NCBI GenBank assembly: GCA_028023455.1 | Contig: JAQFVV010012400.1 | Span: 14,829,748 to 14,893,747, forward strand | From: Epiperipatus broadwayi | Lineage: Eukaryota; Onychophora; Udeonychophora; Euonychophora; Peripatidae | DNA length: 64,000 bases | Direction: 5' to 3' | Shown here: positions 12,960-24,764 of the stretch, in pieces | Position numbering within the stretch: position 1 is the stretch's first letter | Layout: each line of letters begins with the position of its first letter | Program-made: the position numbers and the translations under genes | Notes under the pieces: generated by a model | Told to the model about the DNA's origin: nothing | What the model saw: only the letters and a program-made list of their open reading frames with translations | Database searches by the model: none

Positions 12960-15060
12960 AATTACAAACAGGTTTAGAATATTTTTTCTAAGGTCTACCC
13001 ATAGCGGGCATAGCTAGCCATTCATAACTAGTCACCAAATGAGTATTTCATCTTTCTACCTAATGGGTAATGATCCATGATTAATCTACATTGTTCAGAT
13101 GAACAATGAATTTATTGCAAATTCAAAAAATATCATACTTCTAAAGGAATTAGATTCATGATTAATCTTGAACTATTTCCAGAATATTGATTGCATGATA
13201 AATCAAAACAAATTATATCAGAAGAATTATTTTTGAAAATAATTACATTTTCCCATCAAAGTGGATATAATGGAGTTTTTTTTATGACATAATAAATGAT
13301 CTCATCTGACCAAAGTTAGATGTAAATCTTTAATAATGAGTTCTCTCAAAGAAAGAGTAAGAGAGATCCAGGAATTCTAGTCACTGAAAAATTTTCAGGA
13401 CTCACCATCAGGCATAATAATGTGAAGTTTACATGGTGTTGAATCATGTAATTTTGTAAATGCATTTGATATGAGAATTCCTTGATTTTTCACAAACTTT
13501 TCATACTGCATATTCATATTTTTCAATAGTTTATACATACGATGTCAATCATGTAGCACATAGTGACATTCTTTATTAATGGTTTAGAACAACTTTTTAT
13601 TATCTTCTGGAAATAAACTAAACTATATGTTTCATCTTGTGGTACTTTGGTAAGTTACTGAAAAATAAAATAGCTGTGATTATTCATAAGAATGAAGTCT
13701 GTAAAATATTATACGCTAAACCATTTCACTTTCTTCAGCTTTTCTATAGTCTATATTTTGTAAACTGGATAATTAATTACAATTATTGATAATTAATTAT
13801 TTATCTTTATAAGTATTATAAATATTATATGTATTTTGCCAGATTCCTTCTAAACATAACATGCAAAACTTTTGAATAATTATTATTGATTTCACAATCA
13901 AAATTATTCTGTATTTAATTATTGGATATTTATTTTTACTTCTGAATTGATTATTTCTTGAATAATTTTTTTCTTCATATTTTTGTGTTGTGTTATTATG
14001 TTTCTTTTCGTTTTCAATAATCTATTAATCATGTTGGTTCCTACTGTGAATCACTAGGATTTCAAGATATGAAACATTACAATAATTGGAGGGGAAGGGA
14101 TAGTAGTATTTTTTAAAATATATTCCTCTATCCCCATTTCTCATAATTTTAATTGAGGATTATAATTAATAAATAACATTTAATTATTTATATAATGGAA
14201 ATTAAAACTTCATATATATATATATTAAAAAAAAAAAAACATTTTTTAAAATTAATATCCTGGAGCAACGTTTGTCCTTGAATTTCATAGTAATTAATCA
14301 GGTTGAATTATCTGTGTATATAATTTATTTTGATTTCCCTAATATACTTTATTTTACTATATTTATGAATTATCGATAAAAAAATTTTTTTTCAACATCT
14401 ATTCCCAATTTATATTAGATTTCAATACATTTCTCTTTATTTGATCGCAATTACGTAGAGATAACATATATATTTGGTCGTTATAAGTACATACACATCC
14501 AAATAATTTTTTCTCTCTTTTTTTTTTTTACCTTAACAGTAAATATAACCAAAAACTTTCAAGAGCTTTTCACACAGTTAATTTATCCCCCTTCCCTTCT
14601 CTTTTCTTCTACACATGTGACTTTGAAACATAGATAACGAACTATAAAGCAAAGGAAAAAAACTCTCTCTCTCATCCTCGCTTCTCACCAAGTTAATTTT
14701 TTTTTGGGAATTAATTTGTATATGAGCAATTTTTTGCCAACAAAACTCTACCCGACACATGACTAATAATTGTACAGCAAATCGATCCCGCTTAGAGTCC
14801 CTTTCTCCACGTATTATTTGTTGTAGAAAACCTACTGATTATTTGTTCACTAAGATTTATATTTTTTTTTTTGCAATTGCATTATAATTTCTTTTGGCCA
14901 TTTTAAGAAAGTGTGTGCACGCGTGATATATTTAAAGTTTAATTACCTAGGTTTTCTGGACTTGGATGTCTAAATGGTTAACCATCATGTGGATTATTCC
15001 ACTTCTTTTGGAGAGATGGTAGTTTTTGGGATCCAGCTTGGACTCCTTCATGCAGCTTAC
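12960..15060. other. AT-rich stretch without recognisable gene
   Basis: No coding or structured feature that I can support. Base composition becomes slightly more GC-rich from about 14940 into the exon-like segment that follows. Confidence 0.5.
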
Positions 15061-15079
15061 TTTTATCGTATTATTTGCA

Positions 15080-15214
15080 GCTTCAATGACAGGGGAGGTG
15101 AACCATCAGGCAGGCGCTATCTCTGCTGTTACTTCATTGGGAGATGATATTACACCCGAGGCAGGTGTGGATCAAGTTCTCAAACTAATCTGTCTTTCAG
15201 CTCAGCAGACTTAA
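15080..15214 (+). other. Possible terminal exon (weak)
   Basis: TTTTATCGTATTATTTGCAG is a good splice acceptor. It is followed by about 135 bases of distinctly higher GC that stay open in one frame (…GEVNHQAGAISAVTSLGDDI…) and end at a TAA at 15212-15214. I do not recognise the peptide. The other two frames also contain fairly long open stretches, and no upstream exon is visible, so this may be a fragment of an unknown repeat. If real it would be the last coding exon of a host gene. Confidence 0.2.
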
Positions 15215-16370
15215 GAAGAACTAAAACGTGGCTCCTTTCCTTCACAACTTCTTACTGTCTTGTCCCAGAATCCTTTTCTTATCTTCTTTGATTGTTTCAT
15301 TGAAATGTCATTAAATACATTTCACACCTTTATTTTACTTTCATAAAATACATAAATTTTCTTCTTGTTTTTTATTTCTTTTTTTATTTACTTCCATAAT
15401 ATAGGTTTTTAGTTATTTTTCCATTATTTTTTGAATCTCTTTAGTATAAAACCATGTTTTATTTATTTATTTTTTGCACTTTTCACTAATATCATTTTAT
15501 TGAATCTTGTATTCTATATACATATAATTGGTAATGGTTTAGAATGTGCTCTCTGCCATTTTTGTTTCAAAGAAAAACTCGCAACTACTGATGACCCAAA
15601 CAACCAAGTGCTAAATAAAGTCAGATAATACCATGTGCCATTAAAACAAAGTACTCTAGTTATTTTGTTCATTACAATTAAAAATTCACAATTTCCATCA
15701 AAAATTAAAAAATAAATATGTAAATTTCATACAACTAAGCTAAAAAAAAAAAATCAAATACCTTTAAAGTTTAAAACATCAAACAGATTAGTAATTAGGA
15801 AATGATCCAAAAAATATCAACAAAAATCACATGACCAAAAGATCAAATTATTACAGCAATCAAATATGAAAAAATATTTTAGCATAATAAAATGACCAAA
15901 AGGAAAAAATCAAATGTCTCTAAACAACAATTACAGATTTACTTTCTTTTTATAAATTTTTAGAAATGATTGTTATCGATTGAATTTTTTAAAATGTTGT
16001 TTGTTTTCTTAATTATTGTTATTTTTTTAATTTGTAATTTTTTATGTATAAATAAAATCTGTAAATGTTTTTAAATATGTTTTCACTTCCATTTGTTGAT
16101 TGAAAAAGTAACTTCAATGTTAATAGATAGAGAAGTATGTAAATAGTTATATAGATGGTTTAAATTTCAAGAGCCCATAGACATCACTATATTATGTGAT
16201 CAATGATGAACACCATTGTTTTAAACCACTTATAATGTCACAAGTCAAATGTGAACAGTGCTATTACATGTGTACATGTGAGAATGAGACCACAATATTA
16301 TCATTTATTTCTTGGTAAGAAAAAAAATCCAATTTGCTTTTTATTAATTGTAAAATTAAAATGCTTTAGT
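15215..16370. other. AT-rich stretch without recognisable gene
   Basis: No supported feature. Long A/T runs throughout. Confidence 0.5.
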
Positions 16371-16374
16371 TTAT

Positions 16375-17000
16375 GCAATTTTTATTTCAACTGCTATTTT
16401 TACATTAACTCCATTTGCTGTTCACAAATCAACACTTGTTTTGATAATGTGAATTTATTGACTATTTTTTCTTTTGTTAACGGTGATATTAGAGTATTTT
16501 AAAAATTAACTCCATTTATTCTTGTGATAGTATATGAAATTTTTCTTTCAGCTGCCATTCTTATGTTAATTCAAGAACATGGTTACCACACTATTTTAAA
16601 AGTAAAATGTGTTCATTAACATACAATAAATTAGAACTTTTTTAAAATGAAAATTGTTTGTTTTCTTTTTGTTTAATTATATTAGAATATTTTAACTTAA
16701 TTAAGCATATTTCTTCCTGTGTTAGATCATGCAATTTTTCTTTTGGCTGCCAGTCTTAATGTTAACTAGAGCACTTGGTTGCCACCACATTTTAAAAGTA
16801 AAATGCATGAGTTTATGCACAATAAATTAGAACTTTTTTATTTTTATTGTATTTTTTGGTTCATTATAATATTAAAATATTTTAGCTTAAGCACATTTCT
16901 TCTTATGTTAATTTTCACAATTTTTCTTTTGGCTGCCATTCTTAAATTAACTCAAGCATATGGTTGCTGTTACATTTTAAAAGTAAAATTATTTAGTTTT
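16375..17000 (+). repeat. Diverged tandem repeat, unit about 160-190 bp
   Basis: The block TGCAATTTTTCTTTTGGCTG, then a C-A-TTCTTA-TTAACT-like stretch and ATTTTAAAAGTAAAAT, recurs at about 16375, 16537, 16730 and 16917 with many changes. It is an old tandem array. The apparent ORFs here are products of the repeat, not genes. Confidence 0.6.
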
Positions 17001-17022
17001 GATAGTAAATAGTTGCAGGTAT

Positions 17023-17480
17023 GTATGTATGTATGTATGTGATCACATGATAAAACTGATGCTATCCCCTAATTACTAATATGTTTGATCTATTGTTTTC
17101 TAGAGATATTAATGTTTTTATTTTATCACATTATCATGCTAACATTTTTGTGGTTCTTTATTAATAATAGTTGCAAAATATTGTTTTTTTTCATATCTGA
17201 TTGTGGTATTAATTTAACTATTAGTCATGTGATTATATCAGCAGGATCTCCCCCTATGATATATTTCTTAATTATTAGTATTTGCTAAATATTGTCTTGA
17301 AATTTTGATTTTTGCTAATTTTTTGGGGTCATTTTCTAATTACTAACATATTTAATATTTTAATGTCTAGAGACATTTGATTTTTTTTGTTTTGGTCATA
17401 TATTTGCTAATAAACATTGTTTTTGGGTCATTTCCTAATTATTAATATGTTTGATATTTTGATTTCTAGAGGTATTTGAC
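17023..17480 (+). repeat. (GTAT)n and second diverged tandem array
   Basis: A short (GTAT) run at 17023-17040 is followed by at least three copies of a unit with CTAATTACTAATATGTTTGA and TCTAGAGA-ATT, near 17058, 17325 and 17427. The last two are about 102 bases apart. Confidence 0.55.
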
Positions 17481-17499
17481 ATTTTTTTGATTGAGTTTA

Positions 17500-19080
17500 G
17501 TTGTATAAAATTTGCATGTTTATTTAATTTTTGATGGAAATTGCGATGTAATGGGCAAAATAGCTGGAACATTTTGTTTCAATGGCACATTGTCTTATCC
17601 GACTTCATTTACACTTGATAGTGTCAGCAGTAGTTTTGTAGCTTCCCCTAAAAACCAAAATGATGGAGAGCATATTCTAAAACAGTACCATATATATTTT
17701 TAGACATTTTTTATAAATATAATTACGCTTATTTAAACCCATCCAATTGCTTAAAATACTATTTTAAAAATGTGATTTCTAAAATGATAATTATCTTTAA
17801 CTGATACTTTTATAACTTTTTTTTGTAAAACTTTTTTTTTAAAAAAAAAAAGTTATTTCTAATGTTCAAAATTTCTTATCACATCATGGTAATTAGAAAA
17901 AAAAAAGAAAACTTTGACGGTAATATAACATTTTTTTTAACAACTTTATTTCATTAATTTATCAAAAAGTAACAAACATTAATTAAATGCCGTATTGATA
18001 AATTAATCACTGATTTCAAATCAAGATTATTGGAATGAATTAATAATCGAAAATGATGACTGCATTATTAATTGTCCATTATATCCTAGAGATATATAAT
18101 TATTACTAATAATAATTTTTAATTAGATTAATAAAAAATACTAGGTAATTATATGGTTAGTTGCCTACTGATTATATGACATTTAAACACTTTAACACGA
18201 CTAGCACAACAATTCTTTTCAAATGACCAAAGTCAGTTTTTTTTTTTTTTACATAGATGAAAGTTAATCCTGGAAATTTTACCTTTTGTATTTGATATCC
18301 TATTACACTTTGTCAAAGTGTACAATATCTTTCTAGTAATGAAAAATACTAAAGCTTTTAAATAAACTTAGAAAATAATTCGTCCAAACTAATTCAAAAG
18401 CATGGAGGAAATAATGCTGTTTCATTGATGGTTGAGTCTAATATTATTTGAATAGCACAAGCAGTTGAAATATGATTAATAATGAGACAAGTTACTGTTT
18501 AGGCATCTAAATTCTTATATTTGCAAAATTTCCATTTTAATAACATTAAAAAACATGTAATCTGGGCATTTTGTATTAGAATAATAATATTGTTAATATT
18601 TTTTTATTTTATTTCAAAACAAAGAAAATTATATTTTAATTTTAATAAAAATTATCATCACTTCTGAAAGTTTTAAAATTATAATGGCATTGTTTCAATT
18701 TTTTGGCATTTATGAAATATGTTTCTATAAAAAAAATTTTTTTTATAAACATATATAGAGTATTATTTATTGCTTGTAAAAGTTCCAAAATAGCTTTTAA
18801 TATTATAAAATCATGTATGTAGCTATGATATGTTTTCAACCTGAAAACAAGCAAAGTGACTAAGCAATCAAATTCACTTGATGCATCAATGATAATTTTT
18901 CATTGCTTTCTACCCCTTTGATGTCAATTAGTTAGCATCTCAATACTTAATAAATTATAATATGGCAATTACATCATTATAATACATAACAATGGAACTA
19001 TTATTGTTTATTGTTTTAAAGACTTTATTGCTTACAGGTTCATAAGAAATTTGAGTGCTAGAAGTGACAAAATGTGTTCA
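17500..19080. other. AT-rich stretch without recognisable gene
   Basis: Nothing I can support. Long A and T runs near 17820-17940 and 18240. Confidence 0.5.
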
Positions 19081-19590
19081 GAGTAAACCAGGGGTGGGCA
19101 ATTATTTTGGCTCAGGGGCCGCAGAGATTGGCGGATGACTGCATCAGGAGCCACTTTGTGAAAGTGAAGGTTAGCGGAGGGCCACATCTTTTTTCATGAT
19201 ACCATAAACATGCTGCTTTATTCCCTGTATTACCAAATAAATATTTGTTTGTCCATTCTTCATTAAACACATGATATTCATCACCGATTTTACATTTTTT
19301 TGGAGGGTTCATGGTTTTACTAAAGTTGGAAATGTATGTATTTGCTAATGCAAAGACAAAATTGAAATTAACCTGATCAATTGGAAAAGCACTGCACATT
19401 GTATCTATACTGCGCGTGTGTACTGACATGGCCATCCTAGTGAACAATACGAGACGAATCTTCGGTTGTGCATGGGAAGAAAATATCAGTTCAAAGCGTA
19501 TTTTTCTGATTGTCTTAGTGGGCCACATAAAAACTCTTAGCTGGCTGCATGTGACCCTTGGGCCGCTATATGCCCACCCCTGGAGTAAAC
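19081..19590. mobile_element. Internally deleted hAT transposon with 8-bp target duplication
   Basis: GAGTAAAC at 19081-19088 and 19583-19590 is a perfect 8-bp target site duplication. Between them (19089-19582, 494 bp) the ends begin CAGGGGTGGGCA and finish TGCCCACCCCTG, a perfect 12-bp terminal inverted repeat of the type usual in the hAT superfamily. GGGGCC-rich subterminal sequence on both sides (GGGGCCGCAG, CTTGGGCCGC) also fits. The interior on the minus strand keeps a piece of transposase N-terminus. This is a non-autonomous deletion derivative. The clean duplication implies a fairly recent insertion compared with its surroundings. Confidence 0.93.
19190..19312 (-). pseudogene. hAT transposase N-terminal fragment (BED-finger region)
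   Basis: About 41 codons on the minus strand starting MNPPKKCKIGDEYHVFNEEW. A Lys-rich start, then F-EEWTNKYLF and a KAACLW stretch, corresponds to the N-terminus of ZBED5/GTF2IRD2/FAM200-like hAT transposases, where a CLxC zinc-finger pair follows the EEWT-YFF motif. Here the second Cys of that pair is lost (CLWY). The frame then runs into the TIR, so all the catalytic part is deleted. The surrounding 170-codon frame crosses both element boundaries and is not itself a gene. Confidence 0.6.
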
Positions 19591-20457
19591 TATGAAAGCT
19601 AAACAATGGAACTACTACATCCAAAGTGAAAACATACTGTCAATAGTAAAAGTTACTTTTATCTGAAGATCATTATATAGAAATTTCCTGTAATAAGGTT
19701 GATTGTATTATATTTTTCAGATATGTGATAAATGAATGTGTGATCAAAACGTTATTACAGCAAACAAATTATGCTATTATTACATAAATCTTTTAAGTTT
19801 AAAAAAGCTAAAAGGATGGAATCAACAAAAATAAAATTTAAATAAAAACAAAATAAATCAAACCTGTTTTTACTATGGACGAATGCCAGTATTTTATTAG
19901 GAATGAAAAAAAAAGTGTCTTTTTTTTTTTTAATGTGTTAAATCAATTGTACAAATAACAAAGATTAGCAGAAACAACATTTTGATAAATGCAAAGAATA
20001 AAAAAAGTTGAATTATCTGGATATTAATATACCCAAAATCTCAATAAAATGGGGATATGGAGTACATGTAAAGTAACAGTTGCTTATTATCTATTATTTT
20101 CTGAAAACAAAAGTTTAAAGATTATACCAATCATAGGAGACTGAAAGTAATTATAATAATCCTTAATACTAAATAAATAATTGAATGTTTTATCACTGCA
20201 TCAAACCACACAGAATGCCCTTACTACTTGTGAGAGTACAATTAGAAATTAATACAACATTGTGCTGAGAGTTCTAATTTTTCTTAAACACTTATCATTT
20301 TGATAATTCTTGATATTGGATATTTTCACAGGCAAGTTAAGTGAATCATTAAATTTACTCATTAGTTCAGATGATACCATATTTAGACAAAATGTGGAGA
20401 GTCAAGATGAATTATTTTTCTATATAATTTTTCAGAATGCTCAGAGACCCAATTTTA
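19591..20457. other. AT-rich stretch without recognisable gene
   Basis: No supported feature. Confidence 0.5.
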
Positions 20458-20651
20458 TTAAAACAGGCAAAACTCACTATATATATTGCCACACACAGCA
20501 AGCTAGAGTAATCAATGGATGCCAGAAAGCTTGTGGCATCCATTGATTACTCTAGATTGTGTGTGATTACTCTAGATTGCTGTGGCATCCATTGATTACT
20601 CTAACTTGCTGTGTGTGTGGCAATATATATAGTAAGTTTTGCCTGTTTTAA
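20458..20651. mobile_element. 194-bp foldback MITE, TTAA-bounded
   Basis: Starts TTAAAACAGGCAAAACT and ends AGTTTTGCCTGTTTTAA. The arms continue as an almost complete palindrome through GCCACACACAGCAAGCTAGA and its complement. The centre holds extra tandem copies of GATTACTCTAGATTG. The ends are the same as those of the 1-kb element at 4240-5239. The sequence just outside (20652-20700, CAAGCATAAGGAGGTAGTCA) also matches the flank of that element at 4846-4880, so the mobile unit may be longer than the TTAA-bounded core. No coding capacity. Confidence 0.82.
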
Positions 20652-20700
20652 CAACAGTTATACGCAAGCATAAGGAGGTAGTCATGTGATGTTTATTGCC

Positions 20701-23580
20701 TTAAACCCAATTTATTATTAAGATAATGGCATCCATCCTTCTTACAGCTAATCTCCTTTTTTACTACCAATCTTTCCAAGCATTATCTAATCAATAAAAT
20801 CATCTCAATTATATGACCAAATAAAACAGAATTTCAAATTGATCAGCTGTGTTTTAAGTAAGAATATGATTTGTTGAAGGTCCTGGAAACAATAATATAT
20901 TCAAAGAAATACCTGGTAATTCTGAATAGCATTAAAATAAAACGCAGTCATAAACAACAACTTGATCTAAGTTTTTATCATGTTTGACCTTTTAATTTCA
21001 AAAACAACTTTATTGGTTTTGTCATTTCCACATCCTGTATATATTTTTAAAAAGCACATTCTACCCATTGCCCTCTAAATCAGCATGACTATTTACATAA
21101 CAATCGTTATAGCTATTTTAAATAATGTTAAAATGATGAAATTTAATAAAAAAATATTGATAATTTTTAATAGTATTTATATTTAAAATAATATGATTTG
21201 ACATTGTTTTTTGACAAGAGAAATTAAATATGCAGAACGTGTCAATAGTTGATTAATCTTTTTAAAATGTTAAAGAGGTGAAAAGTTTAAAAAATTAACA
21301 TTTAAAGTAAATAAAATTCTTGTCAAACATACCTAAATGAACATAAAAGAATGGTAAGGCAAAAATGGGAGATGGATAATCAATTAATTATTTTCGTTAA
21401 CTAAGTAGACTACAATCGAAATGCAGCAGAAAAAAAAACACAAGAGTATCCACTTTAACTATAAAGTAACAAAAAAAAAAACCAAACACACTAGTATTAA
21501 GATTTTGCTATTTAATTATTATAACTAAGAATAACATGATTTTAATTCCAAAAAATAAAAATCATATATAAAATACTAGAAATAATAAAAACCAGATAAA
21601 ATAAGTGATAAACATTTGTATCAATTGAGTTGTTTATGATTGAGTTTCATTTCAGCACTATAACAGAGTTATCTGATATAATTGATTAGAAATTTATATA
21701 TTTGAAGAGATCGATATTAGAAGATGATAAGCAAATTGATCTCAATCTTTCCAAAACAAAATCCAACAAATTATATTAACGAAATAGCAGAATGTCAAAT
21801 TAATACCAGTGATGATCATATGTTATCAACTTTGTTATAATAGTATTCTGAAGTAACTTATGATTTTGAATCATGTAATATACATATAACTAAGAAAATA
21901 TTGTGCAATTCAAATATAAATGGAACTTGTAAAGGTTTTCAGGTAGATAAGGATTTCAAAGCAAACAGGATTAGTTTTGTTCAGGTAGTAGATCCAAAAA
22001 CAACTTAGTAAACCATCCAATAACTGATCAGTAGATGAATGTTTAGCTATTTTTAGCTAGAGGATAAAAGCAGAAAAGACAATTAATTAAACACCTAGCA
22101 ATTGATTAGCCTGGTTATTAGTATCTTGTTTTCTACTTTATGTCTACGTTGGAATGATGCTGTAAATTATGGATTATTAAAAGTTACTTTTTTTTATATT
22201 GTTTGATTAATAAAAGCAGAGAAAAATATAACAGTTGAATAAAATAAAAATTTAATAAATAATGGCAGTAGCAAAAGTTTGAATATAAGTAAAATAAATA
22301 TTAGGGCAAATAGTGTAAAAGTATATAAATTATTTTTTTATGAAATTTGACTTCGAATATTCAAAACATGTTTTTCTACTATGCAATTGTCATAAGAAGA
22401 AACTTTTAAATCAATAACAAGAACCTTAAAAGTATAGACAGCAAATCATTAATCCAAGTCACTCATGTCATAGACTTCAAACCTAGGTGATTTTTTTCTT
22501 CTAATTAGCTTCCAAGCAAGTTTATAATTTTTATTTTAGATAGCTAACTCAGCAAACCAGATAGTAATACATTCACTAATCAGAAAACAAATATTTAGTT
22601 ATTCTTATTTAGTATTAATGTATATACAAGATTACCCTGTATAGCTAATATAATACAGTAATAGAACAGACTTGAGAATTAAAGATTTCAAGATTAAAGA
22701 TCAAACCATAATTTCTGGTGCTTGATGTTACATGACCTTCAGAAAAAAATAACCATTTGATTATACTTAAGCAAAAAAAATATCAAACCTGTCACCAGTT
22801 AGTTTGTTAAATTCAATCTTCTTTGTAATTTCACTATGGACAGATGTTGGAAGAGCTAATTTTAAAATAATTTAATGTTGTTTTTACATTATTTCATGAT
22901 AAAGTTGATCAAAATTTTTTATAATTTTATTTTTACTTTTAACTTGTTATTATTTATGTATTCAGTAGCCAGACAATATATATTAAATACTAAGATTTTA
23001 ATCATATTTAGAAGAGACATGAATGTAAACTAAATTATTTATCAGACATAGAAAAATGATGGTGCAATATTTGATTTGCCTTAGATTTTTGCACAAAGTC
23101 ACATCATTGGATAATTAAATGTGTTAAATTAATAATATAATTAAACAATATGCAAAAATAAAATAATAAAAGAAAGCAGTACCGCGATATGATGTAAAAG
23201 AGCTTGTTAAATGAAATGACAAGTGTGTGCATAGGGTACAGTCCTAGAAATTCTGTTAACCGATACTCCCTCTATCCAAAATCATTACAATAAAAATCTA
23301 CTTTACACTTTTGATTAGCTAAATATTTTTCCAACCTTAGTTTATATTTTTTCTTCCTCCTATCCCATTTTAGTAAAAGTTCCTTCATTAGTTCCATTAT
23401 ATCCTGTTCTCATATTTCCCAATTTCATTAAGAAGGTCTAAACACCCCATGTTCAACCTGCACCCCAGTCAATGTTTTTGTGCAGCCCTTTTAAAACCAT
23501 AATTATCTTATATAAATTTTTATTATAGTGAAATATGACATGAATAGTTAAAAACATTAATATGATTGTAGAATACCTTA
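20701..23580. other. AT-rich stretch without recognisable gene
   Basis: No supported coding, RNA or repeat feature. Confidence 0.5.
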
Positions 23581-23586
23581 TCAGGT

Positions 23587-24244
23587 ATGAATGCTTTCCT
23601 ATTCAGAAATCACCATTTATGTAAATATATAGCGGATAGGAAAAACAACATCGACAAATATATAAAGGAAATGACTAACATAGGCTTTAAATTCAATATG
23701 ATCAATCAGAGAATAAAAACATTTTATAGAAAACTCAGAAATAAAGAGCCTAAAGACAATATGAAATACCTAACAATTCCTTTTATACCTAATGTAACTT
23801 CAAATATTGCAAAAAAATTGTCTTAACAATTTCAAATTTAGCTTCAGAACACCTGCCAGTACTAACTGACTAATAAATAATTCCAAAGATAAAATAGAAA
23901 AAGATCAAGCCCCTCATGTGGTCTATAAAATGGCATGCCCTCAATTAGATTGCCATACATCTTACTATGGTGAGACTCGGGCTAACCTTAATACAAGAAT
24001 TTATCAACACAGGTATGCATACAACAGGGTTAAAAATAAAAATGAAGGAACATCAGTATTCTGGGACCACCAAGCAGCTACAGGCCATGTATTCGAACCC
24101 AGTTCTGCCCAAATAATTTGTACAGAGAAGAGTGATGCCAAAAAAAAAAGAAAAGTCAAAGAAGCTTTTTACATAGCAAATGATCTCAGTGCCATTAATA
24201 GAAGAGAGGCATGCTTTGCTCTCTCCAGACAATGGACTAACTAA
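23587..24244 (+). pseudogene. Penelope-like element: RT tail and GIY-YIG endonuclease fragment
   Basis: Two frames. 23587-23826 (about 79 codons) ends in MKYLTIPFIPNVTSNIAKKL, matching the linker after the RT domain of Penelope-like elements (PLEs). 23918-24244 (108 codons) reads VYKMACPQLDCHTSYYGETR then HRYAYNRV and HQAATGHVFEP, the GIY-YIG nuclease of PLEs. Its GIY/YIG tyrosines are preserved as SYYGE, followed by an Arg and the His-containing H...TGH region. Between the frames is a frameshifted linker. The RT fingers and palm are missing upstream, so the copy is 5'-truncated, which is common for PLEs. A second relic of the same superfamily lies at 43813-44478. Confidence 0.82.
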
Positions 24245-24764
24245 TTAAAAATTCAAACTCATTTGCATATGTGTACAGTAAATCACAAGTCTTCATTCAC
24301 AAAGCTATGAGTATGAGATTAGAATATTAAATCTTGAAAGCACTAAGCAGACCTATTACACATTATAGTATAATTATAGCTTCACTATTTAATGTGAAAA
24401 AAAAAGTCGCATATTTATAAATACACCTAGAAATTAAAAGTTATTAAATATTTTATATCAAAGCTTCAAATGTCAAACAATAGATATATTCTTTAGTTAC
24501 AAATATCTGTGCTTCCAATAAATGATAAGAGATTTTATTGTTTTACTTTAAATTCTTTAAAAATAAGCCTAATAAAATTTAAATTAAAATTACACATTCA
24601 CATGTGCATATAGATTCAAAAATTTGAATCATTCTGTGTTTAGATTTTACAAATGTTAACAAATAACCCAATACAAATAGAATCAAATAATGGTAAGTAA
24701 TTTTATTTTTATGTGATTGAGTAAAATTTTATTTTTATTTTCTATTAGGTCCTTTATTTCCATT

